Of a stretch of 37,986 nt of DNA, positions 18,300 to 26,258 are shown piece after piece. The notes under the pieces were generated by a model. The model saw nothing but the letters and a program-made list of their open reading frames with translations. It was not told the origin of the DNA and searched no databases. Location of the stretch: the NCBI GenBank assembly GCA_003156595.1, contig PMHH01000154.1:36639-74624 (forward strand), given 5' to 3'. The DNA is from Acidimicrobiaceae bacterium (GTDB lineage Bacteria > Actinomycetota > Acidimicrobiia > Acidimicrobiales > Palsa-688). The stretch's first letter is position 1. Each line of letters starts with the position of its first letter. A program made the position numbers and the translations under genes.

Positions 18300-19238
18300 T
18301 TGTACGAACAGATCGCCCGCAACAAACGCCGGACCGTTGCTTGCGTCGCGATATTCCTCGTCGTCTGGGTAGGAATCGGCGCCGTGGTCGGCCTGGTACG
18401 GGCGGCCGCGTCGACGTCTCCCGGGACTCCCTCGCCGACTGTCAGCGACGTCGTCACCGGTGTTGCCGTGGCCGCAGCCTTTGCTCTGCTCGGAATCGTC
18501 TTTTCACTCAGATCCGGCACCCGGATGGTCTTGGCTGCATCGGGAGCCCGACTCGCCGACCCGGTCCAGTACCTCCAGTTGCACAACATCGTGGAAGCCT
18601 TGGCCATCGGAGAGGGTCTCCCCAAGCCCGACGTCTACGTGATCGACGATCCCTCCCCGAACGCCTTCGCCACCGGCACCAGCCCCCAGCACGCTGCCAT
18701 CACGGCCACCACCGGTCTCTTGGCGATCATGAACCGCGAGGAGCTCGAAGGGGTGATTGCTCACGAGTTGAGCCACATCAAGAACTACGACGTTCGTCTA
18801 CTCCTCATCGTGAGCACGCTCATCGGGATGGCAGCGCTCCTGGCCAGCATGGTGTGGCGCTCCGCGTTCTTCATGCGCCGCGGCCGACAAGGCGGTCAGA
18901 TCATGCTGGTTGTGTTCGCGGCCGGTGCGCTCCTCGCCGTAGTCGCCCTCATCTTCGGGCCCATCGTGCGCTTCGCCCTGTCACGCCAACGGGAGTCCCT
19001 TGCCGACGTGAGCGGCGTCGAGTTGACCCGCAATCCTGAAGGACTGATCCAGGCGTTGCAGAAGCTGCAAACCAACGATCAGCCGTTCGCCAAGTTCAAC
19101 CATGCCACGGCGGCCATGTGCATAGACGACCCGCTCCAGCACCACGAGTCCTGGTTCCACCACCTCTTCGACACCCATCCACCGATCGCCGAACGAATCG
19201 CCGCACTGAAGCAAATCGAATACGGTAAAGCCGCCTGA
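18300..19238 (+). CDS. HtpX-like M48 zinc metalloprotease
   Basis: A 312-aa membrane protease. Hydrophobic segments lie at about 13-32, 54-70, 165-187 and 199-221. The zinc site is HELSH (155-159), with the third ligand Glu232 in SRQRESLADVSGVELTRNPEGL. The N-domain element DDPSPNAFATG precedes the active site, as in HtpX. These enzymes degrade damaged membrane proteins with the active site facing the cytoplasm. The start is TTG at 18300, shortly after GGAGAA. It is co-transcribed with lemA. It ends ERIAALKQIEYG, the usual M48B closing helix. Confidence 0.92.
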   Translation: MYEQIARNKRRTVACVAIFLVVWVGIGAVVGLVRAAASTSPGTPSPTVSDVVTGVAVAAAFALLGIVFSLRSGTRMVLAASGARLADPVQYLQLHNIVEALAIGEGLPKPDVYVIDDPSPNAFATGTSPQHAAITATTGLLAIMNREELEGVIAHELSHIKNYDVRLLLIVSTLIGMAALLASMVWRSAFFMRRGRQGGQIMLVVFAAGALLAVVALIFGPIVRFALSRQRESLADVSGVELTRNPEGLIQALQKLQTNDQPFAKFNHATAAMCIDDPLQHHESWFHHLFDTHPPIAERIAALKQIEYGKAA

Positions 19239-19240
19239 GT

Positions 19241-19254
19241 GCCCACCGGTGGGC
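19241..19254. repeat. Perfect 14-bp palindrome after the M48 protease stop
   Basis: GCCCACCGGTGGGC is perfectly self-complementary, begins two bases after the stop codon, and extends to 20 bp with one mismatched pair. It may fold as a termination or mRNA-end hairpin, or bind a dimeric regulator for the next gene. No T-run follows. Confidence 0.5.
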
Positions 19255-19357
19255 GCTGACAGCCGGCGGAACTCCATCCCCACTCCCGGCCATCAAGTTG
19301 GCGATACACCCAATCTTCAGTTCCCGGACGCCCGGTTAGGCCGGGGAGAGGAGCGCT

Positions 19358-19642
19358 GTGACATCCACCGTCGATCCGTCCCATCTAAATAGCCATCACC
19401 GCGACACACTCGGCCAGATCTTCCAACACCCGGTTAGCCACAACATCCAGTGGCGAGCCGTGCTTTCGCTACTAGAGGCTGTCGCCTCGGTCGAGGAGCA
19501 TCACGACGGTCGGTTCCTCGTCACCCTCGGAGCAGAGACGGAGACCTTCGAACCGCCCCGAGACAAGGACGTCGACGCCCAACAGGTCGTCGACCTGCGG
19601 CGGATGTTGAAAAATGCCGGTTACGGGCCGCAACATACATGA
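19358..19642 (+). CDS. Conserved 94-aa actinobacterial protein of unknown function
   Basis: A small soluble protein that starts with GTG after a strong ribosome binding site (GGGGAGAGGAG, 19343-19353). It contains HLNSHHRDTLGQIFQHPVSH, NIQWRAVLSLLEAVASVEEH and DAQQVVDLRRMLKNAGYGP. I recognise it as a conserved actinobacterial small protein; its length and the pattern of helix, beta hairpin and helix would fit a compact double-stranded-RNA-binding or HicA-like fold, but that is a guess and no catalytic His context is clear. Its stop overlaps the start of the next small membrane gene (ATGA), so the two are translated together. Confidence 0.75.
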   Translation: MTSTVDPSHLNSHHRDTLGQIFQHPVSHNIQWRAVLSLLEAVASVEEHHDGRFLVTLGAETETFEPPRDKDVDAQQVVDLRRMLKNAGYGPQHT

Positions 19643-19875
19643 CAAGGCGATGGACTGAACTGAGCGAACGCACCCGCAGACTGATCATCTTGGGAGCGGC
19701 GTTCGAGGGCGTCCTCAAGATCGCGGCCCTGATCGACATCAAGCGCCGGCCCGTCAGCGAGATCCGAGGATCAAAGGCCAAATGGGCAATGGCGGTGGTG
19801 CTCGTCAACTCCGTCGGAGCCGTCCCCATCGCGTACTTTGTCTCCGGACGTCGAAGCCACGCCCTGAGGTCCTAG
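19639..19875 (+). CDS. Small membrane protein, PLDc_N-like
   Basis: A 78-aa protein with two hydrophobic segments, RLIILGAAFEGVLKIAALI and KWAMAVVLVNSVGAVPIAYF, separated by a basic loop (DIKRRPVSEIRGSK). This layout and the NSVGAVPIAYF ending match the cardiolipin-synthase N-terminal (PLDc_N) type of small actinobacterial membrane proteins. There is no phospholipase domain. The ATG overlaps the stop of the preceding gene. It is a membrane protein of unknown function, probably paired with the 94-aa protein. Confidence 0.75.
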   Translation: MTRRWTELSERTRRLIILGAAFEGVLKIAALIDIKRRPVSEIRGSKAKWAMAVVLVNSVGAVPIAYFVSGRRSHALRS

Positions 19876-19910
19876 AGCCACCCAGACCCAGGAGTCACCC
19901 TGAGGTCAGG

Positions 19911-19978
19911 CCGCGCCACGTTGGCGCCGCAGCCGGCCAGCACGGCGCGCCACGTTGGCGCCGGCCGCCGGCTAGCAC
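19911..19978. repeat. Two tandem ~34-bp repeats, each with an inverted repeat
   Basis: Two direct copies, 19911-19943 and 19945-19978, share CGCGCCACGTTGGCGCCG exactly (19912-19929 and 19946-19963). Each contains CGCCA-CGT-TGGCG, a dyad suited to a dimeric regulator. They lie 107-174 bases before the aldehyde dehydrogenase start and could be operators or a duplication scar. Confidence 0.6.
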
Positions 19979-20025
19979 AGTGGTGTGATCTTTCCCCCTA
20001 TTGGCGCAACGATTGCACCACTGTG
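19976..20025. repeat. Inverted repeat / hairpin before the aldehyde dehydrogenase gene
   Basis: CACAGTGGTG (19976-19985) is perfectly complementary to CACCACTGTG (20016-20025), with three more matching pairs inside after a 2-bp mismatch. The inner loop is 20 nt. It may terminate the upstream small-gene operon, although no T-run follows, or be a regulator site. Confidence 0.5.
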
Positions 20026-20064
20026 TTGCACGCCTGCCCTGGTGGGCACTTGCGTAAAACGATG

Positions 20065-20079
20065 AATCATGTAACGATT
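20065..20079. promoter_or_regulatory. Regulon operator, copy 1 (AATCATGTAACGATT)
   Basis: A 15-bp dyad with half-site AATCAT and inverted half-site ACGATT around 3 bp, ending 5 bases before the aldehyde dehydrogenase ATG. Near-identical copies occur at 27884 and 32625. Its position near the start codon suggests repression by occlusion, likely by a FadR-type GntR regulator encoded in this island. The binding protein is inferred. Confidence 0.7.
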
Positions 20080-20084
20080 CTGTC

Positions 20085-21587
20085 ATGAAGTCAGGTGCGT
20101 CCGTGAGTTCGGTGACCCTCCCCCGCACCGGGGTGTTCGTCGGGGGCGACTGGCAGGCCGCGACCGGCGACGGCGCCGACGAGGTTGTCAATCCGGCGAC
20201 CGAGGAGCTGTTGGCGACCGTCCCTCGCGGCGGTGCCGCCGATGGCGAAGCGGTGATCTCGGCTGCCCGTCGGGCCTTCGACGAAGGGCCGTGGCCGGCG
20301 ATGCCCGGTGCCGAGCGGGCGGCTCACCTTCGGCGGCTCAGGGACGAGCTAGCGGCACGCGCCGGGCAGCTGACCGATCTCCTGGTGTCCGAGGTGGGTT
20401 CGACCTACGCACTGGCCGCCAGCCAGCACGTCAGCCTGCCTATCGAGCAGCTCGACTACTGGACGACCGTGGCAGCCAGACCAGACCTCATCGCCCACGC
20501 ACCCCGGGTGGCGCGACGAAGCGGCGGCACGAGCTGGCTCGGTAGCTGGGTCGTGCGGCGGGAGCCAGTTGGCGTGGTGGCCGCCCTCATCGCCTACAAC
20601 TCTCCTTTCCTCCTCGCCGTGATGAAGCTAGGGCCGGCGCTGGCTGCCGGTAACACCGTCGTCCTCAAGCCTTCGCCATACACACCTCTAACCTCCTTCG
20701 TGATCGCCGAAGCTGTGGCCGCCTCGGACCTTCCGCCCGGCGTAGTCAACGTGCTGACGGGCGGCGCCGATGTCGGTCAACAACTGAGCACCGATCCCCG
20801 AGTGGATCTGGTTACCTTCACCGGGTCGGACACCGTCGGTGCGGCGATCGCCGCTCAGGCGGCGCCGACCTTGAAGCGGGTGGTGCTCGAGCTCGGCGGA
20901 AAGTCGGCGATGATCGTCCGGTCCGACGCCGATCTCGATCAGGCGGCGCGCCTCGGGCTGCAGAGCATCACCTTCACCGCCGGCCAGGGCTGCGCGCTCA
21001 CCACGCGGCACATCGTCCACCGGTCGGTCATCGACGACTACCAGCAGAAACTGGGAGCGCTCGCCAGCGCCGTACGGGTGGGGGATCCGGCGCGGCCTGA
21101 GACCCAGATGGGCCCTCTCATCCGACCCACTGCGGTCGAGCGCACGGCCCGTTATGTCGAGGGGGCCATCGAAGCCGGCGCCATCCTGGTCGCAGGCGGA
21201 AAGAGACCGAGCGAGCCGCCCAAAGGCTACTTCTTCGAACCCACGGTCCTCGGCGAGGTCGACAGCAGCTGGTCCGTCGCCCAGGACGAGATATTCGGCC
21301 CCGTCGCAGTAACCATTGCGTTCGACGACGACGATGAGGCGGTTCGGATCGCCAACGACTCTCGCTATGGGCTTGACGGCGCGGTGGTATCGCGGGATGC
21401 CGGCACCGCATTCGAACTGGCCTGCCGGCTGCGCGCTGGAGGTGTGGCGATCAACGGCGGGGCCGGCTGGACCAATCCGGGCGTTCCCTTCGGCGGGTAC
21501 AAGCGGTCCGGGCTCGGTCGCGAGAACGGTGAGGAAGGTCTCAACCACTACACCGAGCTCAAGACCATCAAGTATCACGCCGGATGA
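20085..21587 (+). CDS. NAD(P)-dependent aldehyde dehydrogenase
   Basis: A 500-aa ALDH-superfamily enzyme oxidising an aldehyde to the acid. The oxyanion Asn172 is in LIAYNSPF, cofactor-binding residues lie in KPSPYTPL and FTGSDTVG, the general base Glu269 is in LELGGKS, and the nucleophile Cys303 is in FTAGQGCALTTR. All catalytic residues are present and the length is normal. ATG start directly after the 15-bp operator. Ten bases separate it from the CoA transferase gene, so the pair probably makes an acid and then its CoA ester. The natural aldehyde is unknown. An in-frame GTG at 20103 is a possible shorter start. Confidence 0.93.
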   Translation: MKSGASVSSVTLPRTGVFVGGDWQAATGDGADEVVNPATEELLATVPRGGAADGEAVISAARRAFDEGPWPAMPGAERAAHLRRLRDELAARAGQLTDLLVSEVGSTYALAASQHVSLPIEQLDYWTTVAARPDLIAHAPRVARRSGGTSWLGSWVVRREPVGVVAALIAYNSPFLLAVMKLGPALAAGNTVVLKPSPYTPLTSFVIAEAVAASDLPPGVVNVLTGGADVGQQLSTDPRVDLVTFTGSDTVGAAIAAQAAPTLKRVVLELGGKSAMIVRSDADLDQAARLGLQSITFTAGQGCALTTRHIVHRSVIDDYQQKLGALASAVRVGDPARPETQMGPLIRPTAVERTARYVEGAIEAGAILVAGGKRPSEPPKGYFFEPTVLGEVDSSWSVAQDEIFGPVAVTIAFDDDDEAVRIANDSRYGLDGAVVSRDAGTAFELACRLRAGGVAINGGAGWTNPGVPFGGYKRSGLGRENGEEGLNHYTELKTIKYHAG

Positions 21588-21597
21588 CCACCCGGCG

Positions 21598-22794
21598 ATG
21601 ACCAAACCGCTTAACGGCATCAGGGTGGTCGAGGTGGCGGCTTGGACGTTCGTCCCGACGGCTGGCGCCATCCTCGCCGACCTGGGCGCGGATGTGATCA
21701 AGGTCGAGCCGCCATCCGGTGATCCGCAGCGCGGCCTGAAGAACCGGCTCCAGCGACCCGACGCGGCCAACCCTTTTCTGGAGATTCCCAACCACGGCAA
21801 GCGCAGCATCATCCTCAACCTGGCTGCTCCAGAGGGCCGCGATGTCCTGATCGGCTTGGTGCGGATGGCCGATGTCTTCCTGACCAGCTATCTCGAGCCG
21901 GTGCGCCGGAAGCTCGGGCTCGACGTCGACGACTTACGGGCGGTCAACCCGCAGATCGTCTATGTCAGGGGTAGTGGCTGGGGGCCGGCCGGCCCCATGG
22001 CCGAGAGAGGCGGTTTCGATCTCGCCGCGGCGTGGGCGACTTCCTCCATGGCGAGGCGGATGTCGCGGCCGCCCGAGGAGCCTATGTTCCAGCCGTCTGC
22101 CTTCTATGACCTGCTGGGAGCGAACACGCTCGCCGGAGCGATCGGAACCGCGCTATTCCGCCGGGAACGGACCGGAGAGGCCGTCGACGTCGACGTGTCG
22201 CTTCTCAACGTCGGCATGTGGTCGCTCAGCCCGGACCTGATGGCCGCCCCGACCACTGGTCTCATGGAGCCCCGTGACCGATCCAAGGTGAGCACACCGA
22301 TCGTGAACTCCTACCGGACGGCCGACGACCGGTGGCTGTATCTGGTGTGCCTGCAGGGCGACCGCTACTGGGCCGAGCTGTGCGAGCTCATCGGGCGCCC
22401 CGACCTGGCCCAGGACCAGCGCTTCCGCTCCGCCGCTTTACGCGCCGACCACGCCGAGGAGTGCATCCGCGAGCTCGATCAGACCTTCTCGAGAAGAACG
22501 CTCTCCGAGTGGCGAGAAGCACTCGACCGGTTTACCGGGGTGTGGGCACCCGCCCTGGAGCCGCTGGAGCTCCACGACCACCCGCAGGTCGAGGCGAACG
22601 GCTACCTGGCAACTGGCGCAACCAGCGAGGGCATCCCCTATCGGATCCCGGCCCCACCCATGCAATTCGGTGAACCGGTACACCCCGCCGGCCCGGCCCC
22701 CGAAGCCGGGCAGCACACCGAGGAGATCCTCCTCGAGATGGGCCGATCCTGGGACGACATCACCGAACTCCGCCACGCCGGCACACTGGGGTGA
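21598..22794 (+). CDS. CaiB/BaiF-type class III CoA transferase
   Basis: A 398-aa class III CoA transferase, which moves CoA between acyl groups through an aspartyl intermediate. It starts KPLNGIRVVEVAAWTFVPTA, typical of the family, followed by GAILADLGADVIKVEPPSGD. The likely catalytic Asp171 is in FYDLLGANTLAG, and the linked C-terminal domain contains VNSYRTADDRWLYLV. The ATG at 21598 follows the ALDH stop by ten bases; the frame upstream is open but lies within the ALDH gene. It would activate the acid made by the ALDH or recycle CoA in the island's pathway. Converges on the first FadR-like gene with a 6-base gap. Confidence 0.9.
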   Translation: MTKPLNGIRVVEVAAWTFVPTAGAILADLGADVIKVEPPSGDPQRGLKNRLQRPDAANPFLEIPNHGKRSIILNLAAPEGRDVLIGLVRMADVFLTSYLEPVRRKLGLDVDDLRAVNPQIVYVRGSGWGPAGPMAERGGFDLAAAWATSSMARRMSRPPEEPMFQPSAFYDLLGANTLAGAIGTALFRRERTGEAVDVDVSLLNVGMWSLSPDLMAAPTTGLMEPRDRSKVSTPIVNSYRTADDRWLYLVCLQGDRYWAELCELIGRPDLAQDQRFRSAALRADHAEECIRELDQTFSRRTLSEWREALDRFTGVWAPALEPLELHDHPQVEANGYLATGATSEGIPYRIPAPPMQFGEPVHPAGPAPEAGQHTEEILLEMGRSWDDITELRHAGTLG

Positions 22795-22800
22795 ACCGTC

Positions 22801-23607
22801 TCAGCTCATCAGGTCGAGGACGGTCTCGTCTTCGCGTGACAGGGTGACCTGGCGGACATGTTCCAGATGGGCGCGCCAGTACCGCTCTGCTGCAGCGGGA
22901 TCGCCGGAAGCGATGAGAGCCAGCGCTTGGGCGTGCTCGGTGTACATCCTGGGTGCCTGCCGTTGGTCTCCGCGTTCGGCCCGATCCACCTGAGATCTGG
23001 CCGTGTGGCGGTCGATGATTTCGTGGAGCATGGCGGAGAACACGATCAGTGTCTGGTTGCCGGCCAGCTCCAGGATCTGGAAGTGAAACCGTTCGCCGAT
23101 AGCGCGCAACAACTCCCGGTCGTCGATCGCAGACGACTGCTCGTCGAGCGTCTGCTGGAGCGCCGCCAAGTCGCCCGGATCACGACGCTCGGCCAGGATG
23201 GTGACGGCGGGCGGCTCGATCAAGATACGAGCGCGGTGCACGTCATCCAGGGTGGCCCGGTGGTACTGAAGAAAGGCTCCGGCTCGCGCCGCGGTCACAT
23301 GCACCGACGGCTCACGAACCACGGCCCCGCCTCGCGATCCCCGGCGCATCTCGATCAGCGCCTCGGTCTCGAGGATATGCAGCGCCGCCCGTAGGGTCGG
23401 GAGCGACACGCCAAAGCGTTCCATGAGCACCGGCGCCGGCGCCAGCGGTTCCCCGACGGGCAGGTCGCCCCGAAGAATGGCGCCGCGCAGCTGGCGGGCG
23501 ATCAGCTGAGCCGCCTTGGGCACGTGCGCCATGCCGTCCGTGGCGTGGCGGGGTGCCGCGGTCTCGTCGATAGCCAGCATGCTAGGCGTTAGGTGGGCGT
23601 TGACCAT
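22801..23607 (-). CDS. GntR-family regulator, FadR/FCD type (first copy)
   Basis: A 268-aa transcription factor with an N-terminal winged helix (about residues 30-98: KAAQLIARQLRGAILRGDLP, then RFGVSLPTLRAALHILETEA) and a C-terminal FCD ligand domain (about 110-250, with ERFHFQILELAGNQ and a His near the end in WRAHLEHV). Such proteins bind acyl-CoA or related acids and repress catabolic genes. It is divergent from the HAD-acyl-CoA dehydrogenase operon, across an AT-rich gap of about 60 bases. It is paralogous to the regulator at 27074-27850; both even end in LMS. The start is uncertain: ATG at 23607 or at 23580. Confidence 0.9.
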   Translation of the reverse strand: MVNAHLTPSMLAIDETAAPRHATDGMAHVPKAAQLIARQLRGAILRGDLPVGEPLAPAPVLMERFGVSLPTLRAALHILETEALIEMRRGSRGGAVVREPSVHVTAARAGAFLQYHRATLDDVHRARILIEPPAVTILAERRDPGDLAALQQTLDEQSSAIDDRELLRAIGERFHFQILELAGNQTLIVFSAMLHEIIDRHTARSQVDRAERGDQRQAPRMYTEHAQALALIASGDPAAAERYWRAHLEHVRQVTLSREDETVLDLMS

Positions 23608-23668
23608 GGTTCGGGTTTATTAGATTAATTCGTTTATAGTATTGACGATTTAGCGAGGGTTGTCTACC
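23608..23668. promoter_or_regulatory. AT-rich divergent promoter region of FadR-like gene and HAD operon
   Basis: Far more AT-rich than its surroundings. It contains ATTAGATTAAT (a dyad with 3-bp centre) and TCGT-N11-ACGA ending in ACGATT at 23645-23650, the same half-site as in the 15-bp operator, but not the full palindrome. Likely promoters and operator for both units. Confidence 0.5.
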
Positions 23669-24292
23669 GTGCGCTACGTGGCCGTGGCTGCCGTGGCCTT
23701 CGATATGGGAGGAGTACTCACCCAGCCGCCGTTCGGGGGTCTGGAGGAGTACGCCCGTCGTCTTGGTCTGCCCGACGATGCGTTCAAGCGGTACTTCCGC
23801 GGCGACGCCATGATGGGCCGGCTCGAGACCCGGGACATCACCTCGCGAGAGTTCTTCAAGTACGTCTGCGTGTCCTGCCAAGCCCAACACGAGGTACGCG
23901 TCGACATCCACGAGTTGGCTGCCGCCGCCCAGAAGGGCGAGCGGCTCCGGACCGATGCCCTCGACCTGGTTCGCGAGGTCCATCACCGGGCCAAGACAGC
24001 CCTGCTCACCAACAACGTCGAGACCGCCGGCTGGCGGACCAGTTTTCCCTTCGACCTCTTCGACGTGGTGGTCGATTCATCCCAGGTCGGTGTGCGCAAG
24101 CCCGAGCCGGCGATCTACCGGCTTCTGGTCGAGGCCTTGTCCCTCGAACCGGGCGCCATCGCCTTCTTCGACGACTTCGACGAGAACGTCCACCCCGCCA
24201 CCCAACTGGGAATTCAGGCCTTCATCTTCACGACGGTGGAGGACTGCCGCGCCATCCTCACTCAGTTAGGCGTTCTGGGACCTCCGTCGTGA
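23669..24292 (+). CDS. HAD-IA family hydrolase-like protein
   Basis: A HAD-fold protein of about 207 aa resembling the HAD domains of ACAD10 and epoxide hydrolase-like phosphatases. Motif I is AFDMGGVLTQPP: nucleophile Asp12 is present but the second Asp (D+2) is Gly, as in other FDMGGVL/FDLGGVL members, so phosphatase activity is uncertain. Motif II is LLTNN, motif III is GVRKPEPAIY, motif IV is FFDDFDENV. The GTG at 23669 has GAGGG at a good distance (23655-23659); a TTG at 23660 is possible. It is the first gene of an operon with an acyl-CoA dehydrogenase and two crotonases, joined by GTGA/ATGA overlaps. Confidence 0.82.
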   Translation: MRYVAVAAVAFDMGGVLTQPPFGGLEEYARRLGLPDDAFKRYFRGDAMMGRLETRDITSREFFKYVCVSCQAQHEVRVDIHELAAAAQKGERLRTDALDLVREVHHRAKTALLTNNVETAGWRTSFPFDLFDVVVDSSQVGVRKPEPAIYRLLVEALSLEPGAIAFFDDFDENVHPATQLGIQAFIFTTVEDCRAILTQLGVLGPPS

Positions 24293-25488
24293 CCGAAGAG
24301 GAGGTCTTCGAGCACGAGGCCACCTGCTTCCTGGAACGCCATGCTTGCCCGCGTGCTCCCGAGGAACTGCGTTGGGGCGAAGGGCCCGAGGAGCTCACGA
24401 TCTTCCATGAGACCACCGGAGCCGCTGAGCAGCGCGAGGTGGAGGAGGCCAAGCGATGGCAGGCGACGCGCTGGCAAGCCGGGTTCGGATGGATTTGCGG
24501 CCCGCCGCAATATGGAGGCCGCGGTCTGCCGGCTTCCTTCGACCGGATCTACCGGAGCGTGGAAGCAGGCTACGCGGTAGCGGACCTCAGCCCACTTCGG
24601 ATCGGTCTGTCGACCGTGGGCCCCTCCCTGGTGGTCAACGGGTCCGATGTCCAGATCCGCCGGTTCGCCGTCGGCGTTCACGCCGGAGACATCGTGGCCT
24701 GTCAGCTGTTCTCCGAGCCGGACGCCGGTAGCGACCTGGCCAACCTAAAGACCCGCGCCGTTGCTGACGGCAAAGTATGGCGCTTGAGCGGGCAGAAGGT
24801 CTGGACCTCCAACGCCCAGTTCGCCGACGTCGGCTTGGCCCTGGCCCGCACCGATCCGGATGCTCCGCAACACCGTGGTCTCACCGCGTTCCTCGTGCCC
24901 ATGGACTCGGTCGGCGTACAAGTGCGGCCCATCCGCCAGCTCACCGGCGGGGCCAGCTTCAACGAAGTCTTCCTCGACGATGTCGAGGTCGCCGATGACC
25001 TTCGTGTCGGGGCGACCGGGGAAGGCTGGCGGGTCGCCCTCAGCACTCTTTCCACCGAGCGGACAGCCACCGGGGATCGCAGCCACGCCCTGACCGGCCG
25101 GGGCTTCCGGCTGCTGCGGACTCTGGCCCGCCGTCAAGGTCAAGGCGACGATCCCGCCGTCCGGCAAGCACTCGCTCACTTGCACGCCCGCCTGGAAGTG
25201 GCCCGCTACCACCAGCTGCGGATCCAGGCCGCGGCCTACGGTGAGGGAGAGGGCCCGCCCCGGGCCATGGACAAGCTGCTGTTGGCCGGCAATTTGCAGG
25301 CCATAGGAGAAGTAGCTGCCAGGCTGCTCGGCCCGAAGGTGGCGGCCGACACGGGTGAGTGGGGAACGTACGCCTGGAGCCGTTGGCTGTTGGGGGCCAC
25401 GGGGTACCGGCTGGGCGGCGGCACGGACGAAATACTCAAGACCATGATCGCTGAGAAGGCACTGGGCCTGCCGAGGGCGCCGTCGTGA
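24289..25488 (+). CDS. Acyl-CoA dehydrogenase family protein
   Basis: A 399-aa FAD flavoprotein that would introduce an alpha,beta double bond into an acyl-CoA. FAD/substrate motifs: ACQLFSEPDAGSDLANLKTR, WRLSGQKVWTSNA, and RHRGL-like FLVPMDSVGVQVRPI, then ASFNEVFLDDVEV. The C-terminal helix reads YRLGGGTDEILKTMIAEKALGLP; where MCAD has its catalytic Glu (EGT) this protein has Gly, so the base may come from another position, as in other FadE subgroups. It lacks the SSDATN motif of the ACAD10/11 branch. GTG start overlaps the HAD stop. The N-terminal 100 residues are short relative to some ACADs. Confidence 0.9.
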   Translation: MTEEEVFEHEATCFLERHACPRAPEELRWGEGPEELTIFHETTGAAEQREVEEAKRWQATRWQAGFGWICGPPQYGGRGLPASFDRIYRSVEAGYAVADLSPLRIGLSTVGPSLVVNGSDVQIRRFAVGVHAGDIVACQLFSEPDAGSDLANLKTRAVADGKVWRLSGQKVWTSNAQFADVGLALARTDPDAPQHRGLTAFLVPMDSVGVQVRPIRQLTGGASFNEVFLDDVEVADDLRVGATGEGWRVALSTLSTERTATGDRSHALTGRGFRLLRTLARRQGQGDDPAVRQALAHLHARLEVARYHQLRIQAAAYGEGEGPPRAMDKLLLAGNLQAIGEVAARLLGPKVAADTGEWGTYAWSRWLLGATGYRLGGGTDEILKTMIAEKALGLPRAPS

Positions 25489-26258
25489 CCGAGGCGTACC
25501 GGACCATCCGCGTCGATGTCGAAGACCACATCGCCACCGTCACCTTGAACCGACCGGAAGCCCTCAACGCCTTTAACCAACCGATGCTCGACGAGTTTGC
25601 CTACCTGTGGAGGACCTGTCGCATGGAGGACGACATCCGGGTCGTGATCCTTCGAGCCGCCGGCGACAAGGCCTTCTCCACCGGGGTGGATCGAAAGGAA
25701 GGCCGGTTCCGGCACCCGAATCCGTGGAGCGAGGACGATCCCGGCTTCTTCCTGGGGGCCAAGCAGAACCGGGTGTGGAAGCCCCTGATCTGCGCGGTTC
25801 ACGGGATGGTTGCCGGCGGGGCCTTCTACTGGCTGAACGAGGCGGACGTGATCATCTGCTCCGAGGACGCGGCGTTCTTCGACCCGCACACGACATACGG
25901 CATGACCTCGGCGCTGGAGCCGTTGGGTTTGCTTCGGCGGATCCCGCTCGGTGAGGTGATGCGGCTGGCCCTGTTCGGACTCGATGAGCGCATGTCGGCG
26001 AACCGGGCCCTTCAGATCGGTCTGGTCAGCGAGGTGCTGCCGCGAGACGACCTGTGGCCACGGGCCCGGAAGCTGGCCGAGCGCTTGGCGGCCAAGACGC
26101 CACTGGCCGTTCAGGGAACGGTCAAGGCCATTTGGGATGGCTACCACATGACCGCTCAGGGCCAGCGCGAGGTGCCGCTCCTGTACCCCCGGCTGGCCAA
26201 CCCGATCTCGAAGCTGGAGATGGGCCAGGTCGACGTCCCGCCGTTCGAGACCCGATGA
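25485..26258 (+). CDS. Enoyl-CoA hydratase/isomerase (crotonase) family protein, non-classical active site
   Basis: A 257-aa crotonase. Oxyanion-hole segments are KAFSTGVDRKEG and AVHGMVAGGAFYW. Aligned to rat enoyl-CoA hydratase, the two catalytic glutamates are absent: the Glu144 position is Tyr115 (GGAFYW) and the Glu164 position is His135 (FDPHTT). A classical hydratase reaction is therefore unlikely; isomerisation, hydrolysis or C-C bond chemistry on an acyl-CoA are alternatives. GTG start overlaps the acyl-CoA dehydrogenase stop (GTGA), and its stop overlaps the next crotonase start. Coupling to the dehydrogenase suggests it takes that product. Confidence 0.9.
   Translation: MTEAYRTIRVDVEDHIATVTLNRPEALNAFNQPMLDEFAYLWRTCRMEDDIRVVILRAAGDKAFSTGVDRKEGRFRHPNPWSEDDPGFFLGAKQNRVWKPLICAVHGMVAGGAFYWLNEADVIICSEDAAFFDPHTTYGMTSALEPLGLLRRIPLGEVMRLALFGLDERMSANRALQIGLVSEVLPRDDLWPRARKLAERLAAKTPLAVQGTVKAIWDGYHMTAQGQREVPLLYPRLANPISKLEMGQVDVPPFETR

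Noticed and set aside
19358-19875. Toxin-antitoxin pair
   Set aside because: Two small overlapping genes look suggestive, but the second is a two-helix membrane protein of PLDc_N type and the first matches a conserved actinobacterial protein without toxin motifs.
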